This document shows, in pieces, positions 1-9,421 of a DNA stretch of 64,000 nucleotides; position 1 is the stretch's first letter; every line of letters starts with the position of its first letter. The notes beneath the pieces were generated by a model that worked only from the letters and a program-made list of their open reading frames with translations, was not told the DNA's origin and ran no database searches. A program made the translations under genes and the position numbers. Source of the DNA: Ostreococcus lucimarinus CCE9901. Its lineage: Eukaryota > Chlorophyta > Mamiellophyceae > Mamiellales > Bathycoccaceae. Location: contig NC_009370.1 of the NCBI RefSeq assembly GCF_000092065.1, positions 186,001-250,000 of the forward strand, in the 5' to 3' direction.

Positions 1-801
1 ATCGTGGATTCGTGCTTGGCTTGTAAATACTGCGCCTCGAACGAAGAACAATATTGCGAAGCGGGCATGACGATGACGTACGGCGGCGAAACGAAGCATG
101 GGCGAGCCGGCCCGAACGGTCAAATCACCGTCGGTGGGTACAGTACCAAGCACGTCGTCGACTCAAGATTCGCGATTAAGATTCCCAAGGGCGTGGATGA
201 CCTCGCTGCGTGCGCGCCCCTTATGTGCGCCGGTATCACGCTGTTTGATCCCATCAAGGCGTTCGGCGTGCGAGAGGGCATGCGAGTCGGCGTCGCGGGT
301 ATCGGTGGATTGGGTCAAATGGGGATTAAAATCGCCGCCGCGCTCGGCGCCGAGGTCACCGCGATTTCTCGCACGAACGCCAAGGAGGCCAAGGCCAAAG
401 CCGCCGGCGCGAAGCACTTCATCGCGTCGTCGGACGCCGAGGCGATGAAGAACGCCGCGGGCTCGCTTGACTTGATTCTTGACACCGTCTCCGCTAGCCA
501 CGACAGCGAACCGTACGCGGCCATGCTCGATAAGAAGGGCACACTGTGCTTGCTTGGGTTACAAACGGCGCCCGTCGCGGTGAACGCGACGCAGTTTGTC
601 TTCAACCGCATCGCCGTCACCGGATCGTTGATCGGTGGCATCAAAAATACACAAGAGATGATCGATTTTTGCGTCGAGAAGAAGCTGTATCCGGAAATCA
701 AAATTATCGACGCGAAGGAAATTCCCGAAGCGCTCAAGAACTTGAACGACGGTAACGACGCGGGCGTTCGATACGTCATCGACTGCAAGACAATCAAGTA
801 G
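1..801 (+). CDS. Zinc-type alcohol dehydrogenase, cinnamyl-alcohol dehydrogenase-like (5' partial)
   Basis: The reading frame is open from base 1 and ends in TAG at 801, so the N-terminus lies outside the window and 266 residues are visible. The first visible residues hold the structural zinc cysteines (CLACKYC followed by QYC). A GGYS motif follows, then APLMCAGIT and the Rossmann dinucleotide motif GIGGLG. This order is that of the CAD/NADP-dependent medium-chain dehydrogenase family, which reduces aldehydes to alcohols. The catalytic-zinc part is missing because of the window edge. The substrate cannot be told from sequence; in an alga without lignin a general aldehyde reductase is likelier than a lignin enzyme. 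Its 3' end faces the RRM gene tail to tail, 78 bp away. Confidence 0.85.
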   Translation: MVDSCLACKYCASNEEQYCEAGMTMTYGGETKHGRAGPNGQITVGGYSTKHVVDSRFAIKIPKGVDDLAACAPLMCAGITLFDPIKAFGVREGMRVGVAGIGGLGQMGIKIAAALGAEVTAISRTNAKEAKAKAAGAKHFIASSDAEAMKNAAGSLDLILDTVSASHDSEPYAAMLDKKGTLCLLGLQTAPVAVNATQFVFNRIAVTGSLIGGIKNTQEMIDFCVEKKLYPEIKIIDAKEIPEALKNLNDGNDAGVRYVIDCKTIK

Positions 802-879
802 ATGCGCGGATCTCTTTTATTTTTCAATCTTACGAAATTCTTTACTACAGCTCTGCATTTCAATTTCAAATCATTCGCG

Positions 880-2466
880 CTAAGACGAAGAATCCTCCGC
901 CGTGACGCCTGACATCACCGTCGCTTCTCTTTCCAATCTCTCTAAAAGTCGAATCTTGTCCGCATATTTCCAATACGGATTGGCGTCGAGCGTGTTCACC
1001 GCCATCTTCGACATTTCGCGCAAGACGTTGTCTTTGTCGATGTCGGAGACGACGGCTTCGAGCGAGGCGCGTTCGGCGAGGAAGTTATCGCGGAAAGGAG
1101 ACAAACCCGCGCGCTTACGCATCAAACGTTCGTAATCGCGCTGCTGCGCTCTCGCCTCCACCGCTTCCTTCTTCAAAAACTCAAACTCTTCCTCGCTCTC
1201 CACCTCGGCGGCTTGCATCAGCCACTCCTTGTTCGCTTCGACGTACTCTTCGTCGCTCTGCGCTCGTTCTTGGCTCCCAAGGCGTGGCGTTTCGATGATA
1301 TGCGCAACATCGAGGTTTTCGTGGAACAAAAGCAAACTCTTACGATCGAACTCTTGCCTGTCATAATCGTAAGTCTTGTTCTCGGCTTGAAGCTGACGCG
1401 CGACGCGAATGCGCTCGGTGAGCGCCTGTTGAATCTTCGCGTCTTGCGCGTCGCCTCTCTTCTCGCGACGACGCGTCGACGGCGCAGCGCGTCTACGCTG
1501 TGCGATACCCATTCCCATGGCGCCATCCTTGCTACGTCGCGACGACGTGGATGCTAAAAGCGATGGATCAAACTTCAAATCATCCACCGAGCCGCCGTCG
1601 GTGCGTCGCTTGTAGCGAGGCACGAAAAATTTAACATTTTCTCGCCCCGCGGCGACGCGTTCGGCACGCCGCGCTTCAGACATCTCCCGCGCCTTTGCCT
1701 TCTGATCCATTAACTTTTCTGCTCGAATCTTGCGACGATTTGCAATCTCCGCCTCTCGCCTCTCCAACGCCTCCGCCGCCGCCTCCGCGTCCAACGGTTC
1801 GCCGTCGTCGCCGACGAGCGACGTCAAATTCTCAATCACTTTTCGCGACTTTCGCCTCGGCGTCGGTGACATCTCCTCAACTTCCCCTTCTTGCGGTTTC
1901 TTTGCCGCTAATCGCAACACCAACGCCCCCGGCGCGCCGTCCAGCGCCCCCAACTCGCCCTCGCTCGCCGCCGCGATCGCCTTCTCCGCGTGTTCCGCCC
2001 TCACGAAGCGCACCAGCCCGCCCGGCCACGGCCCCTCGGGATTCAGCGCTTTCGCCGATAATATCGGTCCATACTTTCTAAACGTCCGCTTCAGCATGTC
2101 CTCGTCCACGCCCGGCGGCATGTTTTTCACGTAGACGTTCGCCGCGTCCCGAGGCGACGGTTCGAGCCTCGCTCGCGTCTGCGCCGTCCGTCGTCGCGTC
2201 CGCCGTTTCGCCGTCTCCGCGTCCCGCGCCGTCGCGTCGTCACCCTCGTCATCGTTCGTCGCTCGCGTCGTCGTCGCGTTCGCGTCCTCGCCCGCGTCGT
2301 CGTCGTCGTCGCCGTTCGTCGTCGTCGTCGACAGAAACCTAAGCGCGATCGCGCGCCCGCTCGCGCGCGTCGCGCTCGCGCTCGCGCGATGCGACGCCTC
2401 GTCGGCGAAGCGCGCGCGCGTCAGCGCCTCCGCGAGCGCGCCGCGGGCGAGCGCGCGAAGCCGCAT
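880..2466 (-). CDS. RRM-domain RNA-binding protein, probably organellar
   Basis: Single-exon ORF of 528 residues. The arginine/alanine-rich N-terminus resembles a mitochondrial or plastid presequence and is followed by an acidic low-complexity stretch. One RNA-recognition motif lies at about residues 108-180: it begins NVYVKNMPPGV (RNP2-like) and contains GGLVRFVRAEHA (RNP1-like). The C-terminal half is a long charged helical region with many Glu/Arg residues and no family I recognise. The start was chosen as the first ATG; it lies 53 bp from the start of the divergent gene at 2520, so the two must share a promoter. RNA binding is supported by the domain. Compartment is inferred, and the RNA target is unknown. 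Confidence 0.7.
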   Translation of the reverse strand: MRLRALARGALAEALTRARFADEASHRASASATRASGRAIALRFLSTTTTNGDDDDDAGEDANATTTRATNDDEGDDATARDAETAKRRTRRRTAQTRARLEPSPRDAANVYVKNMPPGVDEDMLKRTFRKYGPILSAKALNPEGPWPGGLVRFVRAEHAEKAIAAASEGELGALDGAPGALVLRLAAKKPQEGEVEEMSPTPRRKSRKVIENLTSLVGDDGEPLDAEAAAEALERREAEIANRRKIRAEKLMDQKAKAREMSEARRAERVAAGRENVKFFVPRYKRRTDGGSVDDLKFDPSLLASTSSRRSKDGAMGMGIAQRRRAAPSTRRREKRGDAQDAKIQQALTERIRVARQLQAENKTYDYDRQEFDRKSLLLFHENLDVAHIIETPRLGSQERAQSDEEYVEANKEWLMQAAEVESEEEFEFLKKEAVEARAQQRDYERLMRKRAGLSPFRDNFLAERASLEAVVSDIDKDNVLREMSKMAVNTLDANPYWKYADKIRLLERLEREATVMSGVTAEDSSS

Positions 2467-2519
2467 CGCGCGCCGCGCGTCGCGATCTGCGCCGCGTCAC
2501 ATCGCGCCGCGTCATCGTC

Positions 2520-3443
2520 ATGACGCTCGCGCGGCGCGCACCGCGCGTCTCGGTCGCCCTCGCGCGCGACGAGGGACGATCGCGACGACGCGCGCCCGAG
2601 CGCGCCCGAGCGCGTCGCGGCGCGCGCGCGCGGGCGAAGGAATCGAGCGGAGACTTCATCACGGACGTCGTCGGGAAGATTTTCGGCGCCGACGCGCTCG
2701 CGGACCCCGAACCGTTCGGACTGAAGCGCATGAACAAGGACGAGTGGCCCGATCAGTGGCCCGCGGAGACGACGGCGTCGGCGGCGGCGCTGGCGAGCGA
2801 CGAGGGGGAGGTGAGGGAGATTCGACCGGCGCTGAAGCAGACGCAGTTGGAAAAGTTGGCGCTCGGGTGCGCGTACGACGCGAGGACGCACGGGTGGTCG
2901 GCGCGCGCGTTTCACACGCAACTCGACGGTCAGGGCGCGGCCGTGTTGGTCGGGAAGACGGCGGACGGGGAGACGTTCGGAGGATATAATCCGATCGGTT
3001 GGTTGGGATACGGCGAAGCGCGCGACGCCATCTCGGCGTTTTTGTACGTGCTCGATCGAAAAACGGGTAAAGCCGTCAAGCTGCCCAAGACGGGCGGGAG
3101 CGGCATGGCGATCATCGATGAGGATGGGAAAGGGCCGCAGTGGGGGCCGGACGGGTTGAAGATTTCGCTCGAGGGACGAAGCGCGAGGTCGCGGTTGGGG
3201 ACGTATTACGAAACCATGCCAGACGGCGGCGACTGCATGTTCGCGAACACCAAGCGCGGATCACCCGTGGAACTCACCGAGCTTCGCGTCTACGTGTCCT
3301 TAGAGGACACCGAGATCGCGAAAAATTACCAGCCGAACGCGTTGCAGTGGCAAAAGGGGGAACTGGAAGAGATTCGATCGAACGACGACGACCCAAACCA
3401 CATGGACGGGTTCTTCGGCAAACTCTTCGGCAAGAAAAAGTAA
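2520..3443 (+). CDS. TLDc-like domain protein, probable plastid target
   Basis: 307 residues in one exon. About 45 residues of basic Arg/Ala/Ser-rich sequence at the N-terminus look like a transit peptide. From about residue 120 the pattern resembles a TLDc fold: AFHTQLDGQGAAV, then GETFGGYNP and AISAFLYVL, with a glycine-rich C-terminal part (LGTYYE). Animal TLDc proteins are linked to oxidative-stress resistance and V-ATPase regulation; plastid members in algae and plants are poorly characterised. The C-terminus ends in a lysine tail. It is divergent from the RRM gene (53 bp) and convergent with the phosphatase gene (69 bp). Domain assignment is by motif pattern only. Confidence 0.6.
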   Translation: MTLARRAPRVSVALARDEGRSRRRAPERARARRGARARAKESSGDFITDVVGKIFGADALADPEPFGLKRMNKDEWPDQWPAETTASAAALASDEGEVREIRPALKQTQLEKLALGCAYDARTHGWSARAFHTQLDGQGAAVLVGKTADGETFGGYNPIGWLGYGEARDAISAFLYVLDRKTGKAVKLPKTGGSGMAIIDEDGKGPQWGPDGLKISLEGRSARSRLGTYYETMPDGGDCMFANTKRGSPVELTELRVYVSLEDTEIAKNYQPNALQWQKGELEEIRSNDDDPNHMDGFFGKLFGKKK

Positions 3444-3512
3444 TATGTATTAGCGGCAGCTTTTAATCGATGTTGTACAACGCGTGCGCGCAAATAATAT
3501 CGATTCGTCAAT

Positions 3513-4196
3513 CTATTGCCCCTCCGGCATGGCGTCCGGCGGATTCTCCGCGAGCTCGCGCTCGAACGCCTCGAGCGCTTCCTCGTCTTCGCGTTTCAGC
3601 CGCATCCCTCTGTGCCCGCCCGGATACCGTCCCTCCACGAACGCCTTCGCCGCCGTCAGGCTCATCCGCATCTTAAACATCACGTACGCCACCGCCACCG
3701 ACGGCGCCTTCGACCGCCCGCTCATGCAATACACCAACACTCTCATCGGATAAGACTCGTACGCCCTCGCCGACCGCGCGTGCAGCGCCTGCAAGCGCTC
3801 GCACGCGTGTCTAAAATCCAACCCCCTCTCCGGCGGTTCCCTCGCGTTCAGCGTCACCACGCTCAAATACTTCCCACTGCAGCACGGCGTGCAGCTCGGC
3901 ACCGCGTTTATCACCGTTCGCACCCCCGCCGCGAGCAGCGCGCGTTCGCTCGACGTGTGCTCGAACGCGCCCACCAGCATGAACCTCTCGATCACCTCCA
4001 CCACCGTCGTCGACTGCGCGCGCGCCCGAGCGCCGCCGTCCCGCGTCGTCGCTCGTCCGCGCGCGTCGCGGGACGCCTCCGCGTCGCGCGCGCGCACGTG
4101 CCCGCACTCCGCGCACGTCGTCCCGCGCGCGTGGTAGTGCTCGCACGTCTCGCAGCGCTCGTCCGCGAGCGCCTCGTCGCTCGCGCGCTTGGGCAT
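3513..4196 (-). CDS. IBR5-like dual-specificity phosphatase with Cys-x5-Lys active site
   Basis: 227 residues from the ATG at 4196. A longer frame runs upstream, but its extra sequence is low-complexity Arg/Ser/Ala. The N-terminus has a small zinc module (CETCEHYH then CAECGH) as in the plant auxin/ABA-response phosphatase IBR5. The phosphatase domain follows (VINAVPSC, then the P-loop). IBR5-type proteins carry VHCMSGKSRSP; here residues 155-166 read VYCMSGRSKAPS. The nucleophile C157 is present, but the His before it is Tyr156 and the catalytic Arg of CX5R is Lys163. The codons are unambiguous (TAT TGC ATG AGC GGG CGG TCG AAG). The fold is intact (PSVAVAYVMF follows), so this may be a weak enzyme or a binding-only pseudophosphatase. 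Confidence 0.8.
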   Translation of the reverse strand: MPKRASDEALADERCETCEHYHARGTTCAECGHVRARDAEASRDARGRATTRDGGARARAQSTTVVEVIERFMLVGAFEHTSSERALLAAGVRTVINAVPSCTPCCSGKYLSVVTLNAREPPERGLDFRHACERLQALHARSARAYESYPMRVLVYCMSGRSKAPSVAVAYVMFKMRMSLTAAKAFVEGRYPGGHRGMRLKREDEEALEAFERELAENPPDAMPEGQ

Positions 4197-4710
4197 CGCG
4201 CGCGCGGCGACGGCGACGCGATCGGCGTTCGATCGCGATCGCGTCGCGAGCCGACGCTTCGCGCGCGCGGCGCACTGGCGACGAATCGACGAATCGCCGC
4301 GCGTCGTCGTCGCGTCGCCGGACACGACGGCGCGCGCGCGAACGCCGAGCGACGACGCGCGAGACCGCGACGCGCGGCGATTCGTCGATTCGCGCGACGC
4401 GCCGGATCGCGCGACGCGCCGGATCGCGCGAGAGGACGCGAGAGGACGCGAGAGGACGCGCTTCGACGAGTCGGCACCGATGCCGCGATCGCGCGCGACG
4501 ACGCGCGACGACGACGACGCGTGCGATGCGAACGGCGACGATCCGTGCGCGATGGGGGCGCTGTTGCTCCTGGGGGCGCGCGACGCCGCGCGCGAGGGAC
4601 GCGGGCGCGCGGCGGGGGCGCGGCGGGAGCGACGCGGCGAAGGGACGCGCGAGGGAGCGAGGGACGACGATGGATCGGTAAAAATAAAAATCAACGAAAG
4701 CGCGCTGAAG
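4197..4710. promoter_or_regulatory. Divergent intergenic region, CGCG-rich
   Basis: This stretch lies between the start of the IBR5-like gene and the conservative start of the coiled-coil gene. It is strongly enriched in CGCG and GATCGCG words. It is open in several frames, but the translations are low-complexity Arg/Ala/Ser/Asp. An alternative ATG at 4552, in frame with the downstream gene, would shorten it. No TATA box is evident, apart from an A-rich patch near 4681-4693. Confidence 0.4.
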
Positions 4711-6204
4711 ATGAGGCTTGGGATCAAGAATGCGGATCATCGGCGGTTGATTTATAGGTGGACGAACGCGCTGATTCGCGCGGTGGGGTTGAAGGTGCCG
4801 ACGGGATTGGGGGCGATTGTTTTGCATAACGCGAAGAACAAGCGGGAGAAATTCGATAAATTTTTGTTGCATTACTACGGGAAGGAGTCGTTTTCGCCGG
4901 GGACGTATTGGTACTCGAACGCGAACGCGCTGGCATTTTTTAGCGAAATATTTTACGTCGCGACGAATGGACGCGTGCGGTGCAACGACGACGACATCAT
5001 GCAAATCTTTTCGAAATCCGATCCAAACAGGCAGGCGAGCACGTGGGTGACGTCGTCTGCTACGTTGGAGCGCTTTGGAATCACTCGCATGGAAGTTTTG
5101 GCGATTTATTGCGGTGAACCTCGCTTTGAGAACGGTTGGCCGAAGGGGCAACCGCTTCGCGTGCAGCCACCAAAAATCGTGGTGACTCAGCGCGATGGCT
5201 CGGTCACCGATAAATCTGACTTGACAAATGTGAAGACAAATACCGCTCTCGTCGACCCAGGGCGGGTGGCGCTCAAGCGCGAAAGATCGAAAAAGCACGT
5301 CGTCTCCGTGGTTGGTGTCGACCCGCGAGTCACCTCGTTGGGTTGGAAGCGACAGGCGGTGGAATCGGGACACGCGATGCAGAGGACGACGCTGCTGGAG
5401 CGTCAAGCGATTGAACTTTGCAAGCACATCGAGCCGAGCGAAGAAAACTCACCAATAATGATTATGCCTCTGATTTACGATCAGATTTTACGAGGCACAA
5501 AGTGCTGCGGACCGCGATCCCGACCTTGCGAGAGAAACAAATTTAACAAACACTACGGTAAACTTCTGTCTACCGACGTCTTCTTGCCTGAAGACGTCGG
5601 TGTCGCGCTGAAAATCAAAGACTCCGCGGTTGAAGTGCAAGAGCTTTTCAGGAAGTTCACCAACGCTTTCCTCAAGCTTAAAGTTGCCATGGCGGATTTG
5701 GACGAAGTGAGCGCTACGCGAGACTCAGTATCGACCACGTTAAACGGTGTACTCTCGGTCTTAAATACCGTGGCCGATACGAAAAGGAAAAGTGAACTCG
5801 AAGCCATCATCACCGAGCAACGAGCTCACTTTCATGGGCTCGAGTCGGAAGTCGCGCGCTTGAATAAAATTGTGGACAGCGTTCGCGTTGAGTTCGACAA
5901 GTCGGAGTCCGCGGCGCGTCAGCCCTATTTGGATATCGTACGTCGTTGCTACGAGCTCGGTAGTTTGGTGCAAGATCGAATGCAAAAGAGTATCAACGCA
6001 ACTCTTGACTCGTGCATGACTGATATTGCCGCGTGCGAGATCAAGCAAGTTGGAGCCGACACCGACGAGCTGAACGCACTGTTTGTAAAACGCGATTCGT
6101 TGAAAAGTCTCAACGACACTTTGCGCGACTGCAAGGCGTGCTTTGCTTTCTCGCTCAATACGTTGGACCAACGCTGGGAACAGTTTAAACCGATGCGCTT
6201 GTGA
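4711..6204 (+). CDS. Uncharacterised protein with C-terminal coiled coil
   Basis: I do not recognise this protein. The clear protein-like part begins at the ATG at 4711 (497 residues). The frame is open further upstream, with in-frame ATGs at 4552 and earlier, but that sequence is low-complexity. The N-terminal 110 residues look globular and aromatic (RRLIYRWTNALIRAVG, LHYYGKESF, TYWYSN). The middle carries basic patches (RERSKKH, CCGPRSRPCERNKF). From about residue 300 onward the sequence is a heptad-like alpha-helical region, ending in LDQRWEQFKPMRL. Its GC content is visibly lower than that of its neighbours, with few CGCG runs. There is no signal peptide or membrane segment. A cytoskeletal or scaffold role is possible from the coiled coil, but nothing in the sequence fixes it. 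Confidence 0.6.
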   Translation: MRLGIKNADHRRLIYRWTNALIRAVGLKVPTGLGAIVLHNAKNKREKFDKFLLHYYGKESFSPGTYWYSNANALAFFSEIFYVATNGRVRCNDDDIMQIFSKSDPNRQASTWVTSSATLERFGITRMEVLAIYCGEPRFENGWPKGQPLRVQPPKIVVTQRDGSVTDKSDLTNVKTNTALVDPGRVALKRERSKKHVVSVVGVDPRVTSLGWKRQAVESGHAMQRTTLLERQAIELCKHIEPSEENSPIMIMPLIYDQILRGTKCCGPRSRPCERNKFNKHYGKLLSTDVFLPEDVGVALKIKDSAVEVQELFRKFTNAFLKLKVAMADLDEVSATRDSVSTTLNGVLSVLNTVADTKRKSELEAIITEQRAHFHGLESEVARLNKIVDSVRVEFDKSESAARQPYLDIVRRCYELGSLVQDRMQKSINATLDSCMTDIAACEIKQVGADTDELNALFVKRDSLKSLNDTLRDCKACFAFSLNTLDQRWEQFKPMRL

Positions 6205-6322
6205 ACTGTACTTTTCGTTGAGTCGCATTGTATTAATATCACCACTAATTTTCGTTGCGTGTACGAAAGATGATCGGTAGCTAGTTACAAGAAATCTATT
6301 TCAAGCCATGAAGGTTATGAGG

Positions 6323-7612
6323 CTAAGCCATGAGACCCGCTAAAAACGCTTTGCGACGCGCTTCACACTCGCGCGGCGAAGGTCGATAGTACTTGAGCAT
6401 ACCGTCCCAGGGTACGGCTTTCAAACCCGCGCGCTTGCATATCATTCCTCGCACACGCTCCGCAAACTCGATGCTTGTTTCATCCTCACGTTTTCTCTGT
6501 GGCTCCATGTACCATACATCCGCGACGACGGCCCAAGAGCTCATGAGTGTGCACAAGTGCCTGGAAAAGCTCTGTCGCCGCGAGTTCCAAAACGCATCGA
6601 CGAAAATGTTGTTGTACTTTATCGCCACCGGCACGACGTCCACGCCGAGATCAAACGCCCCTCGCTTGAACATCACGCAATATTTGTTGTTCACGCACGT
6701 GCCCTCGGGGAAAATCAACAGCGGCAACCGCGACTTCTCCGCCACGTGCTGCTTGAGTCTCGTCGCCACTGTGTTGCGGTCTTTGATATCAGTGCGGTTG
6801 AACTCGATGCAATCTATCGCATTCATCGCCGTTCTCTGTAACAGCCCCACCCATCCTTTATGCTTCTGCTGTATCACCGCGAACGGTGAGACTTGCGTCA
6901 TCACTAAGTAATCGATCATCGACGTGTGGTTACTGACGTACACCATCCCTCCCATGTGTCCTCTTCGCGACGGTCTCGGCCCGTGATACTTGATCACTCC
7001 CGTCCACGAAACCACAAACGCCGCCGCATACAGCTCCACGCACTTTCTCTCGAATCCCCACCGTCTCGGTGTGCAGTAGTGCGAAAACATAAACGCCAAC
7101 GCGAACGCCGCGCTCGCGCTCAAAATGAACCCCAGTCGCAACGGAAACAAGACAAAGTGTCGAATCACCCATCCGCACCACCACAGCGGCAGCAGATAAA
7201 AGTTAAAATTCCAATTCGCCTCCGCGGACTCTTGAAAGCATCGATTGAAGCTGTCATCGATCATCGCCGCGCACGCGTCTTGCAATATGCCGGAGCAGTC
7301 CAACAACCTCGCGAGCGTCGCCGCGTCCTCGGGCGTCGACGTTCGCGACGCCGTCGCGCGTCTTTCCAGCTCGATTCCGGGCGTCACGCGCTGAACCTCT
7401 TCGCGCTCGAGCTCACCGTCGCCGAAGCTGTCGAACGGGGCGAAGGACAGCGAGCGCGCGCCCATGGATGGTCTCTTCGCCACCTCGGGCGTGGACGCGC
7501 GATCGCTCTCGCGCGCGTCGTCGTCGTCGCCGTCGACGCGCGGCATCGCTCGCGTCGACGCGTCGTCTCGAGACGCGTCGGTTTGCGCTCTGGGCGGACG
7601 CGCGTGCGACAT
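6323..7612 (-). CDS. GPAT9: Glycerol-3-phosphate acyltransferase, GPAT9 type (ER)
   Basis: 429 residues. The N-terminal 70 residues are polar. The following block matches the conserved GPAT9 lead-in (AAMIDDSFNRCF, then two hydrophobic segments around LPLWWCGWVIRHFVLFPLRLG). The acyltransferase motifs appear in order: SWTGVIKYHGPRPS, NHTSMIDY (HX4D catalytic box), GWVGLLQ, FNRTDIKDR, FPEGTCVNN and the substrate-site block AIKYNNIFVDAFWNSR. It ends with VPWDGMLKYYRPSP, as in plant GPAT9. The enzyme puts the first acyl chain on glycerol-3-phosphate at the ER for membrane lipid and triacylglycerol synthesis. It is slightly longer than plant GPAT9 (about 376 residues) because of its N-terminus. 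It lies 138 bp downstream of carA on the same strand. Confidence 0.95.
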   Translation of the reverse strand: MSHARPPRAQTDASRDDASTRAMPRVDGDDDDARESDRASTPEVAKRPSMGARSLSFAPFDSFGDGELEREEVQRVTPGIELERRATASRTSTPEDAATLARLLDCSGILQDACAAMIDDSFNRCFQESAEANWNFNFYLLPLWWCGWVIRHFVLFPLRLGFILSASAAFALAFMFSHYCTPRRWGFERKCVELYAAAFVVSWTGVIKYHGPRPSRRGHMGGMVYVSNHTSMIDYLVMTQVSPFAVIQQKHKGWVGLLQRTAMNAIDCIEFNRTDIKDRNTVATRLKQHVAEKSRLPLLIFPEGTCVNNKYCVMFKRGAFDLGVDVVPVAIKYNNIFVDAFWNSRRQSFSRHLCTLMSSWAVVADVWYMEPQRKREDETSIEFAERVRGMICKRAGLKAVPWDGMLKYYRPSPRECEARRKAFLAGLMA

Positions 7613-7750
7613 CGCGCGCGCGAGTGCGGACGACGGCGCGGGTCCCGCATCCTCCCCTCGAGCGCGCGGGGCGCGCCGGGCGCGGCGTCGAGCGTCGGTC
7701 GGTTTGATTTTAAAACTCGTGGCTATGACGTAGATTAGGTAAATACGACG

Positions 7751-9184
7751 TTACTTTTTACTCTCGCGCATCATTTGCACGAAATCCGCGAAGCAGCGAT
7801 CGGAATCGTGCGGACCCGGAGACGCCTCGGGGTGGTACTGAATCGTCATCGCGCGCTGCTCGGGCCAAACCATGCCGGCGCACGTGCCGTCGTTGAGGTT
7901 GACGTGGGAGACTTGAACGCCCGCGGGCAAGGACTTGGGGTCCACGGCGAAGTTGTGGTTCTGAGAAGAAATCTCAACCGCATCGTCGGGGCCGCGAACG
8001 GGGTGGTTACCGCCGTGGTGACCGAATTTGAGCTTAAACGTGGACCCGCCGAAGGCTTGGCCGAGGACTTGGTGGCCCATGCAAATGCCAAAGACGGGAA
8101 GCTTACCGAGGATTTGCTTGGCGTTCTCCACCGCGTACGGCACCGCGCTGGGATCGCCCGGACCGTTGGAGAACAAAATTCCATCCGGGTTCATCGCCAT
8201 CACCTTATCCGCCGGGTAAGACGCCGGAACGATGGTGAGCTTGCACCCGAAAGAAGCTAAGCGGCGCAAAATGTTGTGCTTGACGCCGAAGTCGTACACC
8301 ACGACGTTGAACGAATCCTTGTTCGCCTTGGCTTCGTTACTGAATTCCCACTCCGCTGTGGTTTCCTTCCACTCGTACGGTTCCTTGCACGTCACTTCGC
8401 TGATCAAATCCTTCCCGACGATATTATACGCCTTCGCCTTTGCGACGAGTTCGGCGTCGCTCAACGAGGCATCCGTCGTGAGCACGCCATTTAAGCAACC
8501 AGTTTCCCGCAATCGACGCGTGATCTCACGAGTATCGATATCGGTGATCCCAATCACCCCTTGTTCTTCCAAATACGTCCCCAAATCCTTCACGCTGCGG
8601 TAGTTCGACACGTTCAGCGACAAGTTTCTCACCAGCATCGCGCCCATGTGCACCTGCTTGCTCTCCATGTCGCCCTCGTTGATGCCGACGTTGCCGATGT
8701 GCGGGCACGTGAACAACACGAACTGCCCCGCGTACGACGGATCGGTGAGAATTTCCTGATACCTAAAATTTCATCAAACGCGCGATGCGTCGTCGGCGTC
8801 AGTCAGACGATCGATCGAAGTCCGCGAAGCGCGCGCGCGAGATTTCAAAAACCGTCGGCGATCCGCCCCTCGCCCGCGCGCGCTTCCGACTCAACCATCC
8901 CTCTCCGCGCCTCGCGCCCTCGCGACGCGCGCGAACGACGTGACGTACCCACTGAGCGAGGTGTTAAACACCACCTCACCGACCTGCGTCGCCTTGGCGC
9001 CGAACGACCGCCCGTTCCACACGCTCCCATCCTCCAAAACCAAGCGGCAGTCGCGCTCTTCCCACGGCTTTTTCGCCGTCGCGCTCGCGCGCGCGACCGC
9101 GGCGCGTCGCGCGGCGCTTCGACGCGTCGGGAGCGAGCGCGCGGGCGTCGCGCGCGTCAGCGGGGTGGGCTTCGAGCTCAGCAT
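7751..9184 (-). CDS. carA: Carbamoyl-phosphate synthase small (glutaminase) subunit, plastid, two exons
   Basis: Two exons: 9184-8949 and 8762-7751, together 1248 nt or 415 residues. The intron is 186 nt. The junction rebuilds the conserved [14 protein letters not shown] with donor GTACGT and acceptor TTTTAG; a CTGACTGAC branch-like motif lies about 40 nt before the acceptor. The N-terminal 38 residues are a Ser/Arg/Ala transit peptide. The N-terminal CarA domain ([15 protein letters not shown]) is followed by a class I glutamine amidotransferase with [11 protein letters not shown], catalytic Cys306 in GICMGHQ, and the His-Glu pair in YHPEASPGP. It hydrolyses glutamine and passes ammonia to CarB for arginine and pyrimidine synthesis. 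The large subunit gene is not in the window. Confidence 0.95.
8763..8948 (-). other. Intron of carA
   Basis: 186 nt with GT at 8948-8947 and AG at 8764-8763 on the minus strand. Removing it restores the conserved CarA sequence without a frame shift. Confidence 0.92.
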
Positions 9185-9421
9185 CGCGTTCGCGCGGGCG
9201 CCGCGATGTGAAGCCCCAGCGCGAAGCCGCCATTCGAATCGCGCGTCCGCGCGTGTGTTTCATGGCTTACTTTGATCGCTCAATGCGCTGTTTTCGCGCA
9301 CGAGTCTGTCATAAATATGTAAATTCGGACATTAGGGTATGTGAGATTATGTGAGATGATGAAAAAGATCGATCTGGGGACGCCACCTCGTCGCGCGCGC
9401 CGCCTCAAATCATCGCGCGCC

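Noticed and set aside
4197-4727. Longer start of the IBR5-like phosphatase (ATG at 4727)
   Set aside because: The upstream part overlaps the start of the divergent gene and is low-complexity; IBR5 length fits the ATG at 4196.
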